A stretch of DNA of 64,000 nt from Clostridiales bacterium (GTDB lineage: Bacteria > Bacillota > Clostridia > Oscillospirales > Oscillospiraceae). Shown here one piece after another: positions 9,446-18,134 of this stretch (the stretch's first letter is position 1; every line of letters begins with the position of its first letter). Under the pieces are notes generated by a model, which was given only the letters and a program-made list of their open reading frames with translations, was not told the DNA's origin and did not search any database. The translations under genes were made by a program, and so were the position numbers. Location of the stretch: NCBI GenBank assembly GCA_004556345.1, contig SFHQ01000004.1, positions 5,144-69,143 on the forward strand. The letters are read 5' to 3'.

Positions 9446-10879
9446 TTAAAACGCCATCTTCTCCCGGAGGTAGTCCTTCAGCTCGGAGATGGGCAGACGG
9501 ACCTGCTCCATGGTGTCTCGGTCACGGACGGTAACGCAGTGGTCGCCTTCCTTGTCGGCGTCGCCCACGGTGTCGAAGTCCACGGTGATGCAGTAGGGGG
9601 TGCCGATCTCGTCCTGGCGGCGATAGCGCTTGCCGATGGAGCCGGCGTCGTCATAGTCGCACATGAAGTCCTTGGACAGGTCATCCAGCAGCTCCTGAGC
9701 GGGGCCGGCCAGCTTCTTGGACAGGGGCAGCACGGCGCACTTGAAGGGTGCCAGGGCGGGGTGCAGGCGCAGGACCACGCGGACGTCGTCCTTGCCGTTC
9801 TTGTCCTGGCCCACGACCTCCTCGTCGTAAGCGTCCACCAGGAAGGCCAGGGTCACGCGGTCGGCACCCAGGGAAGGCTCGATGACGAAGGGGATGTAGT
9901 GCTCGCCGGACTCCTGGTCGAAGTAGGTCTGGTCCTTGCCGGAGGTGGTCTGGTGGGCGTTCAGGTCGTAGTTGGTCCGGGAAGCCACGCCCCACAGCTC
10001 GCCCCAGCCGAAGGGGAAGGCGAACTCGAAGTCGGTGGTGGCGTTGGAATAGTGAGACAGCTCTTCGGGGTCGTGGTCGCGCAGGCGCAGGTTCTCGTCC
10101 TTCATGCCCAGGTTCAGCAGCCACTTGTGGCAGAAGTCCTTCCAGTACTTGAACCACTCCAGCTCGGTGCCGGGCTTGCAGAAGAACTCCAGCTCCATCT
10201 GCTCGAACTCACGGGTGCGGAAGGTGAAGTTACCGGGGGTGATCTCGTTGCGGAAGGACTTGCCCACCTGGCACACGCCGAAGGGCAGCTTCTTCCGGGT
10301 GGTACGCTGGACGTTCTGGAAGTTGACGAAAATGCCCTGGGCCGTCTCAGGACGCAGGTACACGGTGTTCTTTGCGTCCTCGGTGACGCCCTGGAAGGTC
10401 TTGAACATCAGGTTAAACTGACGGATGTCGGTCCAGTTGTGGCCGCCGCAGGAGGGGCAGGCGATGTTGTGCGTCTCGATGAAATCCTTCATCTCGCTCT
10501 GGCTCAGCGCATCCACGGACTTGCCCAGGTCAAAGTTGTTTTCCTGGCACCACTCCTCGATGATCTTGTCGGCGCGGAAGCGCTCCTTGCACTCCTTGCA
10601 GTCCATCAGGGGGTCAGAGAAGCCTCCCACGTGACCGGAAGCCACCCACACCTGGGGGTTCATCAGGATGGCGGCGTCCAGACCCACGTTGTAGCGGTTC
10701 TCCTGGACGAACTTCTTCCACCATGCCTTTTTTACGTTGTTTTTCAGCTCCACACCCAAGGGGCCATAGTCCCAGGTGTTGGCCAGGCCGCCGTAGATCT
10801 CACTGCCGGGGAAGACGAATCCCCGGCCCTTGCACAGGGCCACAACTTTTTCCATGGTCTTTTCAGAATTGGAAAGCAT
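9446..10879 (-). CDS. glyQS: glycyl-tRNA synthetase (alpha2 type)
   Basis: A class II aminoacyl-tRNA synthetase of 477 residues that charges tRNA-Gly. It is the single-chain dimeric type: the N-terminus has GFVFPGSEIYGGLANTWDYG, motif 2 is FRNEITPGNFTFRTREFEQME, and motif 3 is EPSLGADRVTLAFL. Two CxxC pairs (DCKECKERF and CPSCGG) may bind zinc. The C-terminal anticodon-binding domain ends with the usual LRLHPALAPFK region. The start has GGAGGAG upstream. The short leader shows no T-box, which is notable because glyQS is often T-box-controlled in Firmicutes. Confidence 0.95.
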   Translation of the reverse strand: MLSNSEKTMEKVVALCKGRGFVFPGSEIYGGLANTWDYGPLGVELKNNVKKAWWKKFVQENRYNVGLDAAILMNPQVWVASGHVGGFSDPLMDCKECKERFRADKIIEEWCQENNFDLGKSVDALSQSEMKDFIETHNIACPSCGGHNWTDIRQFNLMFKTFQGVTEDAKNTVYLRPETAQGIFVNFQNVQRTTRKKLPFGVCQVGKSFRNEITPGNFTFRTREFEQMELEFFCKPGTELEWFKYWKDFCHKWLLNLGMKDENLRLRDHDPEELSHYSNATTDFEFAFPFGWGELWGVASRTNYDLNAHQTTSGKDQTYFDQESGEHYIPFVIEPSLGADRVTLAFLVDAYDEEVVGQDKNGKDDVRVVLRLHPALAPFKCAVLPLSKKLAGPAQELLDDLSKDFMCDYDDAGSIGKRYRRQDEIGTPYCITVDFDTVGDADKEGDHCVTVRDRDTMEQVRLPISELKDYLREKMAF

Positions 10880-10971
10880 CTCTTAACTCCTCCTTCGCTG
10901 GTATCCTGTCAGCGATTATTTTCACTCTAAAAATTTGCTCAAGGGGCAGCCTAGCCACCCACAATAGTTCA

Positions 10972-10999
10972 ATTATAGCGAAAAACCCAAGGGTGTCAA
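10972..10999 (-). promoter_or_regulatory. sigma-A promoter of glyQS
   Basis: On the minus strand TTGACA (10999-10994) and TATAAT (10977-10972) are separated by 16 bp, about 95 bp upstream of the glyQS start. Confidence 0.75.
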
Positions 11000-11099
11000 G
11001 GGTTTAGCCGCCGGATTTTGCCGGAAACCGGCGGGAAGAACCGGCACTTTTTCCACATCCCTGTGGATTTTCGGCCTCTCCCCGTCTCCCAGGAAAATG

Positions 11100-11132
11100 G
11101 CAAGGGCGGCACGTGCTCCGTGCCGCCCTTGC
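11100..11132 (-). terminator. terminator downstream of the htrA-like gene
   Basis: A perfect 13-bp GC-rich stem GCAAGGGCGGCAC / GTGCCGCCCTTGC with a 7-nt loop. A short T-rich run (CATTTTCC) follows on the minus strand. Confidence 0.65.
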
Positions 11133-11170
11133 AAAAAAGAGGAAACGCTATGTTTGTTCGATGTATGGGC

Positions 11171-12580
11171 TCAGTAACCAAAGCTCCCGAAGGGCCAGCC
11201 GCTGCTGCCTTGCTGCTGCTGTTGCGACTGCTGTTGCTGCTGCTGGCTCTGCTGGTATTCCTGCTGATACTCTTGCTGAGCCTGGTTCTGTTTTTCGGTT
11301 TTTTCGGGGGTGGATTCTTCCAAAGTGACCTCCACGGTCTTTGTCTCACCGCTGCGGAAGATGGTCAGGGTGACTTTGTCGCCCGGCTTGTAGTTGCCAA
11401 TGGCGGAGGTCAGGTCGCTGGCGGAGGTGACGTCGGTGTTGTCGATCTTGGTGACGATGTCGCCGGCCTGCAAGCCGGCCTTGGCGCCGCACAGGTCGGG
11501 GGTGACCACCCGGATGATGGCGCCCTGAGGCACACCGTAGGAGGTGACGCTCTCGTCCACATCGGCCACGGAGATGCCCATGATGGGCTTGCCGGTCACA
11601 TAGCCGTTCTTCACCAGGTCAGAGACCATGCTGGCCACGTCGTCCATGGGGATGGCGAAGCCCAGGCCCTCCACGGAGGCGGAGGAAGAATTGCTGCCGG
11701 AGGAATACTTGGCGGAGACGATGCCGATGACCTCACCGTGGCTGTTGAACAGCGGGCCGCCGGAGTTGCCGGAGTTGATGGCGCAGTCGGTCTGGATCAT
11801 GTTCATCTGGCGGCCGTCGCTCATGGTGATGGAGCGGTCCAGGGCGGAGATGATGCCGGTGCTCTCGGAGAAGGTCAGCTCACCCAGTGGGTTGCCGATG
11901 GTGGTGACCTGCTCGCCGACGAGCATATCGCTGGACTTGCCGATGACCACGGGGGTCAGGCCGGTGGCGTCCACCTTGATCACGGCGATGTCGTTCTTCT
12001 CCTCGCCGCCCACGTAAGTGGCGGTGTATTCCTTGCCGTTGTCAAACGTGACCTTAATGGAGTTGGCCCCGTCGATGACGTGGTAGTTGGTGAGGATGTA
12101 GCCGTCTTCGGTGATCACGAAGCCGGAACCGGCGGCTGCGCCGGTGACGGTCTGGCCGAAGACGTTGGTGCTGACAATATCGACGGTGATACCGACGCAG
12201 GAGTTGACATACTTGGCGTAGATCTCTGCCGTGGTCAGCTCTTTCGAGGTATCCACAGAGGCCGTGTCCACCTGGGTGGGCGTCCGGTCGCCGGTGTAGA
12301 TCGTTGTCTCATTCCCGCCGGAGAGACTGGAATAGATGGGCTGGGCCAGCCCGCCCAGCAACGCACACACCAAGCAAAGGGCCACGATCTTGACCGCGCC
12401 CTTCTGCTTGGGCGACATGGGCTTGCGGCTGCGTTTGTTTTTGTTGTGGTGGTTGGGATCCTCCCCGTTCATGCTGGGGCCGTTGTCCCAGCCGCCGGAG
12501 AAAGAGGGGTCGTTGCCCGGAGAAAAGGGATCGTTCTGGAATCCGCCAGACCCGTTGTTGTCGTTGCCGTAGTAGTCCAT
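11171..12580 (-). CDS. HtrA-like membrane-anchored serine protease with PDZ domain
   Basis: A 469-residue surface protease of the HtrA/Deg family, which degrades or refolds damaged exported proteins. A Gly/Asn-rich cytosolic N-terminus (1-60) is followed by one membrane segment (about 61-83), a trypsin-like domain with His167 (TNYHVIDG), Asp197 (NDIAV) and Ser273 (GNSGGP), and a PDZ domain (about 310-420). The C-terminus is an unusual Gln-rich tract of about 30 residues encoded by CAG-type repeats, ending in aromatic residues. The start has AGGAGG 8 nt upstream. It is a single-gene unit with its own terminator. Confidence 0.93.
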   Translation of the reverse strand: MDYYGNDNNGSGGFQNDPFSPGNDPSFSGGWDNGPSMNGEDPNHHNKNKRSRKPMSPKQKGAVKIVALCLVCALLGGLAQPIYSSLSGGNETTIYTGDRTPTQVDTASVDTSKELTTAEIYAKYVNSCVGITVDIVSTNVFGQTVTGAAAGSGFVITEDGYILTNYHVIDGANSIKVTFDNGKEYTATYVGGEEKNDIAVIKVDATGLTPVVIGKSSDMLVGEQVTTIGNPLGELTFSESTGIISALDRSITMSDGRQMNMIQTDCAINSGNSGGPLFNSHGEVIGIVSAKYSSGSNSSSASVEGLGFAIPMDDVASMVSDLVKNGYVTGKPIMGISVADVDESVTSYGVPQGAIIRVVTPDLCGAKAGLQAGDIVTKIDNTDVTSASDLTSAIGNYKPGDKVTLTIFRSGETKTVEVTLEESTPEKTEKQNQAQQEYQQEYQQSQQQQQQSQQQQQGSSGWPFGSFGY

Positions 12581-12805
12581 GGTGTTTGCCTCCTGTCTAT
12601 CTGCCCTCGTGGGGAAGGGCCACCGGGGTGTTGGCCCTGTGTTTTTTCACTGTGGCCAGTATAGCGGGTATTTATGAAGATTTCGTGAAGTCGAAGTAGA
12701 AATTTTTTTAACGTTCTGTCTCCGGTTTTTGAACGGGGAAAGTTTTCCACAATTTGCTCGGAATTTGGGGATAAAAATGGGGGCCGCCGATACAAAAAAG
12801 GGCGC
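12581..12805. other. htrA upstream region
   Basis: This gap holds the leader of the htrA-like gene. A TATACT at about 12659-12664 (minus strand) could be a -10 element, but no good -35 lies 16-18 bp away. No gene was seen. Confidence 0.3.
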
Positions 12806-12839
12806 AAAAAAACCGCTTGACCCAAAGTCAAACGGTTTT
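12806..12839 (-). terminator. rpsT terminator
   Basis: The arms AAAACCGCTTGAC (12809-12821) and GTCAAACGGTTTT (12827-12839) form a stem with one mismatch. A run of seven T follows on the minus strand, a classic intrinsic terminator. Confidence 0.85.
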
Positions 12840-12860
12840 GTTTGCGTCCTAGCAATGAAA

Positions 12861-13127
12861 TTACTGAGGGATCTTGTTCAGGCGCAGAGTCATCTTGCTC
12901 TTGCGGTTGGCTGCGGTGTTCTTGTGTAGCAGACCGCGAGCGGCAGCCTGATCGACAGCCTTGACAGCTTCCTTGTATCTCTTATCGGCCTCGCTGCGGT
13001 TGCCTTCGATGATAGCAGCATCAAAATACTTCAGCTGAGTCTTCAGTGCGGACTTTGCGGCCTTGTTTCTAGCGGCCTTTGTCTGATTGACCAGAACACG
13101 CTTCTTTGCAGACTTGATATTCGGCAA
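12861..13127 (-). CDS. rpsT: 30S ribosomal protein S20
   Basis: S20 binds 16S rRNA early in small-subunit assembly. The product has 88 residues, the standard length, when started at the TTG codon at 13127: AGGAGG lies 7 nt upstream and the sequence begins (M)PNIKSAKKR as in other S20 proteins. A longer ATG-initiated frame reaches 13163 but would include the Shine-Dalgarno, so it is rejected. The protein is Lys/Ala/Arg-rich. It is monocistronic with a consensus-like promoter and a strong terminator. The rare TTG start may limit translation, and S20 is known to be autoregulated through a weak start in other bacteria. Confidence 0.95.
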   Translation of the reverse strand: MPNIKSAKKRVLVNQTKAARNKAAKSALKTQLKYFDAAIIEGNRSEADKRYKEAVKAVDQAAARGLLHKNTAANRKSKMTLRLNKIPQ

Positions 13128-13184
13128 ACCAAACACCTCCTCCGATGGGTAAAATTTCGTCACAAAAGTTCTGTGCGAGAATGT

Positions 13185-13213
13185 ATTGTAGCATAACTTC
13201 TTCCATTTTGCAA
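13185..13213 (-). promoter_or_regulatory. sigma-A promoter of rpsT
   Basis: Minus strand TTGCAA (13213-13208) and TACAAT (13190-13185) with a 17-bp spacer, 58 bp upstream of the TTG start. Confidence 0.8.
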
Positions 13214-13327
13214 GTCTTTTTCGGAAAAAATTAAATTTTTTGCATAATGGGTGGGAAATTGCTAAACCTAGTAAAAACCGTCATGCGCCGCCACAATATC
13301 TTGTGGTCCGGCAGAAAGGAGCCGCCC

Positions 13328-14239
13328 ATGCACTACGGCAGACGCAGCGACTTGGCCCTGGAGGCCAAGGAGCTTTTCGAGTCCTCCGCCGGGAAAACCA
13401 CGCAGCTTTCCGGTGTTCGTGCCAGGGAAGAGACGCTCTTCGGCTATCCCCTCACCCGCGTGGACATCCTGGACGAGACCGGGGCCGAGGCCCTGGGCAA
13501 GCCCGTGGGGACGTATCTCACCTTGGAGTTTCCCGCCCTGCCCCAGGGCCGGGAGGAGCTGCTTCGCGCCGCCCGCGCGGTGGCGGCTCTATTGGGCCAG
13601 CTGCCCGGTCTGCCGGACACCGGCCCTGTTTTCGTGGCGGGCCTGGGCAACCGGCAAATGACCCCCGACGCCATCGGCCCGAAGACAACGGATCTTCTCC
13701 TCATCACCCGGCATCTTGTGGAAAACCTGCCGGAGGAATTTTCTGGCTTCCGCCCCGTGGCGGCCTTGGCCCCCGGCGTCACCGGGACCACGGGGGTGGA
13801 GACCGGCGAACTGCTCGCCGGCGTGCTCCAAACCATCCGCCCCGCCTGCCTCATCGCCGTGGATGCCCTGGCCGCCCGGCGGCAGGAGCGGGTGTGCCGG
13901 ACGATCCAAGTCTCCAACACCGGCATCGTCCCCGGCTCCGGGGTGGGCAACGCCCGCATGGCCCTGGACGAGGAACACCTCGGCCTGCCCGTGCTGGCCG
14001 TCGGGGTGCCGACGGTGGTGGAGGCGGGGACCCTGTGTCTGGACCTGCTGGAAGAGGCCGGATTGGATCGAGAGGGATTGGAACCCTCGCGACAGTTTGG
14101 GCAGGGTTCTGCCTGGTTCGTCACACCGCGGAACATCGACAGTGAAGTGGAGGTCTTATCCAAGATATTGGGGTTGGGGATCAGCGCGGCCCTGCATGTG
14201 GACATTTCCGTGGAAGATGTGGAAAACTTGGTGGGATAA
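13328..14239 (+). CDS. gpr: spore germination protease GPR
   Basis: GPR (peptidase family A25) degrades small acid-soluble spore proteins at the start of germination, so it marks a spore-forming organism. The product is 303 residues from ATG 13328, which has AAAGGAG 6 nt upstream; an upstream in-frame ATG at 13247 lacks a ribosome site. It starts with GRRSDLALEAKEL, the typical processed region, and has the conserved GLGNRQMTPDAIGPKT, ALAPGVTGTTGVET and GVPTVVEAGTL blocks. It stands alone on plus between two minus-strand units, as expected for a forespore-specific gene. Confidence 0.95.
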   Translation: MHYGRRSDLALEAKELFESSAGKTTQLSGVRAREETLFGYPLTRVDILDETGAEALGKPVGTYLTLEFPALPQGREELLRAARAVAALLGQLPGLPDTGPVFVAGLGNRQMTPDAIGPKTTDLLLITRHLVENLPEEFSGFRPVAALAPGVTGTTGVETGELLAGVLQTIRPACLIAVDALAARRQERVCRTIQVSNTGIVPGSGVGNARMALDEEHLGLPVLAVGVPTVVEAGTLCLDLLEEAGLDREGLEPSRQFGQGSAWFVTPRNIDSEVEVLSKILGLGISAALHVDISVEDVENLVG

Positions 14240-14314
14240 CGCCCCAAAGCAAGCGATGCGGGAACAAAAAGCGAGAAAATAGTCCACAAACCAGCTGTTT
14301 TGTGTGGATACCGG

Positions 14315-14752
14315 TCACCGAAACTTTCGGCTCTCCCCCACCGCCAGCTCATCGCAGCGGTTATTATACGCGTTCTCCGCGTGCCCCTTCACCCAGTGGT
14401 ACGTCAGCTGATGCACGTCGACCAAGGCCAACAGCTGCTCCCAAAGATCCGGGTTCAGCGCGGGCTTCTTGTCGCTCTTGACCCAGCCCCGCTTTTTCCA
14501 GCCTCTGGCCCATCCCTTCTCCAAGGCATCAATGACATACTTGGAGTCGGAGTAGAGGTCTACGGCGCAGGGTTCCTTCAGCATGGACAGGGCGGCGATC
14601 ACCGCCGTAAGCTCCATGCGGTTGTTGGTGGTGGAGGGTTCTCCCCCGGAGATCTCCTTCTTGTGCTGCCCATACAGCAGCACCGCCCCCCAGCCCCCCG
14701 GGCCGGGGTTGCCGGAACAGGCGCCGTCGGTGTAGATGCTGACCTGCTTCAC
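14315..14752 (-). CDS. rnhA: ribonuclease HI
   Basis: RNase HI cuts the RNA strand of RNA-DNA hybrids, removing primers and R-loops. The 145-residue protein has the four acidic catalytic positions: Asp in IYTDGACSGNPGPGGWG, Glu in NNRMELTAV, Asp in LYSDSKYV and the C-terminal Asp in RCDELA, plus the His of VKGHAENAYNN. Its start overlaps the gyrA stop by 4 bp (ATGA), so it is the last gene of the gyrase transcript and translationally coupled to gyrA. Confidence 0.95.
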   Translation of the reverse strand: MKQVSIYTDGACSGNPGPGGWGAVLLYGQHKKEISGGEPSTTNNRMELTAVIAALSMLKEPCAVDLYSDSKYVIDALEKGWARGWKKRGWVKSDKKPALNPDLWEQLLALVDVHQLTYHWVKGHAENAYNNRCDELAVGESRKFR

Positions 14753-17325
14753 GGCGTCTCCTCTTGGGAATCAGAAGCGGGCGCTTCGGCCGGAGCGTCT
14801 GCCGGTTCGGTGGCCTCTTCGGCGGCTTCCTCGCTCTGGTTCTTGTCCTCCTCCTGGGGCACGCGGGCCAGAGAGATGACCTTCGTCCCCTCGGACACCC
14901 GCATGACGCGCACGCCCTGGGCCGTGCGGCTGTAAACGTTCACATCGGCGGCGGCCATGCGGATGATGGTGCCGTCGTCGGAGATGATGAGGATGTCGTC
15001 GTCCTCCTGGACCACCTTCACCCCGGCGGCCTTGCCGGTCTTTTCGGTGATCTGGTAGCCCCGGAGACCGAAGCCGCCCCGGTGCTGCGGCTCCCCGCCG
15101 GAGCGGATGTACTCCTCGATGGGGGTGCGCTTGCCGTAGCCGTTCTCGGTGATGGCCAGAAGCATGGTGCCCAGCTTCGCCAGGGCCCCGCCGATGACGT
15201 AGTCCCCCGCCCGGAGCTTGATGCCGCGCACGCCCATGGCCGTCCGGCCCATGGGACGCACGTCGCTCTCCCGGAAGCAGATGGCCTGCCCGTCGTGGGT
15301 GGCGATCAAAATATTCTCCTGGCCGTCGGTCTCCAGCACGGTGATGAGCTCGTCCCCCTCGTCCAGGGTCAGGACCCGCAGGCCCACGGCCCGGATGTTG
15401 CGGAAGGCGGATTTCTCCGTGCGCTTGACGGTGCCGTTCTTCGTGACCATGAAGAGATAGCCGTTCTCGTCATAATCCCGGCCGTGGATCATGGTGGTCA
15501 CTTTTTCGCCCGGCTCGAACTGGAAGATGTTGTTCAGGTGGGTGCCCTTGGCCGTGCGGCTGGCTTCAGGAATTTGATAGCCCTTCTTCTTGTAGACCCG
15601 GCCGGAGCTGGTGAAGAAGAGGATGTTGTCGTGGCTGGAGGCGGTGAAGAGGGTGTCGACATAATCCTCCTCCCGCAGGCTCTGGGCGGAAATGCCCTTG
15701 CCGCCCCGCTTCTGGGCGCGATAGGTCGAGACGGGCATGCGCTTGATGTAGCCGGCGGCGGTGAGGGTAAAGACGCAGGTCTCCTCCTCGATGAGGTCCT
15801 CGATGTCGATCTCGTCCGCCACGTCCTGGATCTCGGTCAGGCGGTCGTCGCCGTACTTATCCCGAATTTCCAGCAGTTCTTTTTTCATCTGGCCCAGCAG
15901 CAGCTCCCGGTTGGAGAGCAGCTGCTGGAACCAGGCGATCTTTTTCTCCAGCTCGTTGTACTCGTTCTGGAGCTTTTCCCGGTTCAGACCCTGGAGGGCG
16001 ATGAGCCGCATGTCGCAGATGGCCTGGGCCTGAACCTCGTCCAGGTCGAAGCGGTTCATCAGGTTTTCTCTGGCGTTGTCATAGCTGGACCGGATGATCC
16101 GGATCACTTCGTCGATGTTGTCCTGGGCGATGAGCAGACCCTCCAGCAGATGGGCCCGTTCCTCGGCCTTGCGCTTGTCGAACAGGGTCCGGCGGGTGAT
16201 GACCTCCTCCTGGAAGGTCAGATACTCGTCCAGAATGTTCCGCAGGGACAGGACTCTCGGCTGCCGCTGGTTGTCCACCAGGGCCAGCATGTTGATGGCG
16301 AAGGTGGTCTGTAACTGGGTCTGGGTCAGCAGGTGGTTCAAGACCACTTGGGGGTTGGCGTCATGTTTCAGCTCAATGACGATCCGCATACCGTTGCGGT
16401 CGGACTCGTCCCGCAGGTCGGAGATGCCCTCCAGCCGCTTTTCCTTCACCTGCTCGGCGATGGCGGCGATGAGCATCCGCTTGTTGACCTGGTACGGCAG
16501 CTCCGTGACGATGATGCGGGTGCGGTCGTGGTTCCGGCCGTACTCCTCAAACTCGGTGCGGGCGCGGATGGTCACTCGGCCCCGGCCGGTGGCGTAGGCA
16601 GCGCGGATGCCGGCCCGGCCCATGATGATGCCCTTGGTGGGAAAATCCGGGCCCTTGATGTACTGCATGAGATCGGCCAGATCCGCCTCCGGGTTTTCCA
16701 GCACGCAGACAGCGGCGTCGATGACCTCCCGCAGGTTGTGGGGCGGGATGTTCGTGGCCATGCCCACGGCGATGCCCGAAGAGCCGTTCACCAGCAGGTT
16801 GGGGAAGCGGGCGGGCAGGACCTTGGGCTCCTTGCGGCTCTCGTCGAAGTTGGGGGACCAATCCACGGTGTCCTTCTCGATGTCTGCCAGCATATCCCCG
16901 GCCATTTTGGCCATGCGGGCCTCCGTGTAACGGTAGGCTGCGGGGGGGTCGCCGTCCACGGAGCCGAAGTTGCCGTGGCCGTCGATGAGCCGGTAGCGCA
17001 TGGAGAAATCCTGGGCCAGACGGACCAGGGCGTCGTAGACCGACGCGTCGCCGTGGGGGTGATATTTGCCCAGCACGTCGCCCACGCAGGTGGCGGACTT
17101 TTTGAAAGGCTTGTCCCAGGTCAGTCCGCTCTCGTACATGGAATATAAGATCCGCCGGTGGACGGGCTTCAGGCCGTCCCGCACGTCCGGCAGGGCACGG
17201 CCCACGATGACGGAAACAGCATAGTCGATGTAGCTGTCCTTCATCTCCTTGACCAGCTCGGACTCGACAATGACCTGGTCAGGGAAGGCGATGTCCTCCG
17301 GTCGGTAATCTTTGTTCTTTGCCAT
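14749..17325 (-). CDS. gyrA: DNA gyrase subunit A
   Basis: GyrA carries the DNA-cleaving tyrosine of gyrase (in AYRYTEARM) and a C-terminal six-blade wrapping domain with the GyrA box QKRGGKG. The product is 858 residues from ATG 17325, which has AAGGAG 8 nt upstream; the frame extends 18 codons further without support. The quinolone-determining loop reads HPHGDASVYDALVR, placing Ala94 where E. coli has Ser83 while keeping the acidic Asp98. An acidic, Ala/Pro/Glu-rich tail ends the protein. It sits downstream of a PrsW-like gene and gyrB, and overlaps rnhA. Confidence 0.96.
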   Translation of the reverse strand: MAKNKDYRPEDIAFPDQVIVESELVKEMKDSYIDYAVSVIVGRALPDVRDGLKPVHRRILYSMYESGLTWDKPFKKSATCVGDVLGKYHPHGDASVYDALVRLAQDFSMRYRLIDGHGNFGSVDGDPPAAYRYTEARMAKMAGDMLADIEKDTVDWSPNFDESRKEPKVLPARFPNLLVNGSSGIAVGMATNIPPHNLREVIDAAVCVLENPEADLADLMQYIKGPDFPTKGIIMGRAGIRAAYATGRGRVTIRARTEFEEYGRNHDRTRIIVTELPYQVNKRMLIAAIAEQVKEKRLEGISDLRDESDRNGMRIVIELKHDANPQVVLNHLLTQTQLQTTFAINMLALVDNQRQPRVLSLRNILDEYLTFQEEVITRRTLFDKRKAEERAHLLEGLLIAQDNIDEVIRIIRSSYDNARENLMNRFDLDEVQAQAICDMRLIALQGLNREKLQNEYNELEKKIAWFQQLLSNRELLLGQMKKELLEIRDKYGDDRLTEIQDVADEIDIEDLIEEETCVFTLTAAGYIKRMPVSTYRAQKRGGKGISAQSLREEDYVDTLFTASSHDNILFFTSSGRVYKKKGYQIPEASRTAKGTHLNNIFQFEPGEKVTTMIHGRDYDENGYLFMVTKNGTVKRTEKSAFRNIRAVGLRVLTLDEGDELITVLETDGQENILIATHDGQAICFRESDVRPMGRTAMGVRGIKLRAGDYVIGGALAKLGTMLLAITENGYGKRTPIEEYIRSGGEPQHRGGFGLRGYQITEKTGKAAGVKVVQEDDDILIISDDGTIIRMAAADVNVYSRTAQGVRVMRVSEGTKVISLARVPQEEDKNQSEEAAEEATEPADAPAEAPASDSQEETP

Positions 17326-17408
17326 AGTTTCACTCCTTCTCTGCCACCCAAATCGTGACGCCGTACAAGTTCCACGCAATGCCTTCCCCGAAAAGGAAGG
17401 TTATTTTT

Positions 17409-18095
17409 TTAGATCGGCCCGTCCTCGCGGGCGCTCTTTCGCAGCAGGCGGATGACGCCGATCACCAGCCCCGCGAAGTAGAAATAAAAGACCGCTTCAA
17501 ACCCCATGAGCAAAAAGTCATACAGCCCATGCAGCACCGCCGGGACGAAAAACGACCGGCGCAGGGCCGCCCGCATCCGGTGCCGCTGGCCGTATTTCTC
17601 GGCCCACTTGGCACGGGAGAGGTAGAAGCCCATCACCACGCCGAACATGGCATGGCCCGGAATGGAAAAGATCGCCCGGACCACGGCCGTGCCGAAGCCA
17701 GAGTTCAGCACATACAGCACGTTCTCCACCCCGGCAAAGCCCAGGGAGACGAACACGCCGTAGACGATGCCGTCGAAGCGGTAGTTGAAATTCGGGTCGT
17801 ACCACGTTCGTTTCCGCAAGACCCGGTTCTTGACCCCCTCCTCGATGAACCCCGGCACGACGAAGTAGGCCAGGAAGAGGTAGGTCATGGGGTCCCAGGG
17901 GAAAAAGTCGATGAACTGGTCGGCCACAATCTCCAAAAGCAGGATGGGGAACATCCCCAAAAGCCCCCGGAAAAACAGCGACCACAGCAGATGGGCCGGT
18001 TCCTTCTCCAAGCGGTCCATCCGGTAGACCACCGCCAGCAGGATCAGCGGCGGAAGAAGGGCCGCTGCCACCAAAAACGAAACCGATCCCAGCAT
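17409..18095 (-). CDS. PrsW-like intramembrane protease
   Basis: A 228-residue protein with seven or eight membrane segments. It carries the PrsW/CPBP-type motifs: the paired glutamates in VPGFIEEGVKN, the histidine in IPGHAMFGVVMG and a second histidine in PAVLHGLYDF. In Bacillus, PrsW cuts the anti-sigma factor RsiW. The substrate here is unknown and no anti-sigma factor gene is nearby. A G-rich ribosome site (GGGGGG) is 6 nt upstream. It sits between gyrB and gyrA, splitting the usual gyrBA pair, and is probably co-transcribed with them. Confidence 0.8.
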   Translation of the reverse strand: MLGSVSFLVAAALLPPLILLAVVYRMDRLEKEPAHLLWSLFFRGLLGMFPILLLEIVADQFIDFFPWDPMTYLFLAYFVVPGFIEEGVKNRVLRKRTWYDPNFNYRFDGIVYGVFVSLGFAGVENVLYVLNSGFGTAVVRAIFSIPGHAMFGVVMGFYLSRAKWAEKYGQRHRMRAALRRSFFVPAVLHGLYDFLLMGFEAVFYFYFAGLVIGVIRLLRKSAREDGPI

Positions 18096-18134
18096 CTCTA
18101 GCCCCCCTTTCCCCTAGTTTGCCAGCGGCCTGGC

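Noticed and set aside
10880..10999. T-box leader for glyQS (and for serS, hisS, aspS)
   Set aside because: No AGGGTGGNACCGCG-like box was seen, and the leaders are too short.
13242..13273. Sigma-G promoter for gpr (GCATA and CCTAGTA)
   Set aside because: The spacing is about 20 bp rather than 17-18 and the -10 has a mismatch, so the match is too weak to list.
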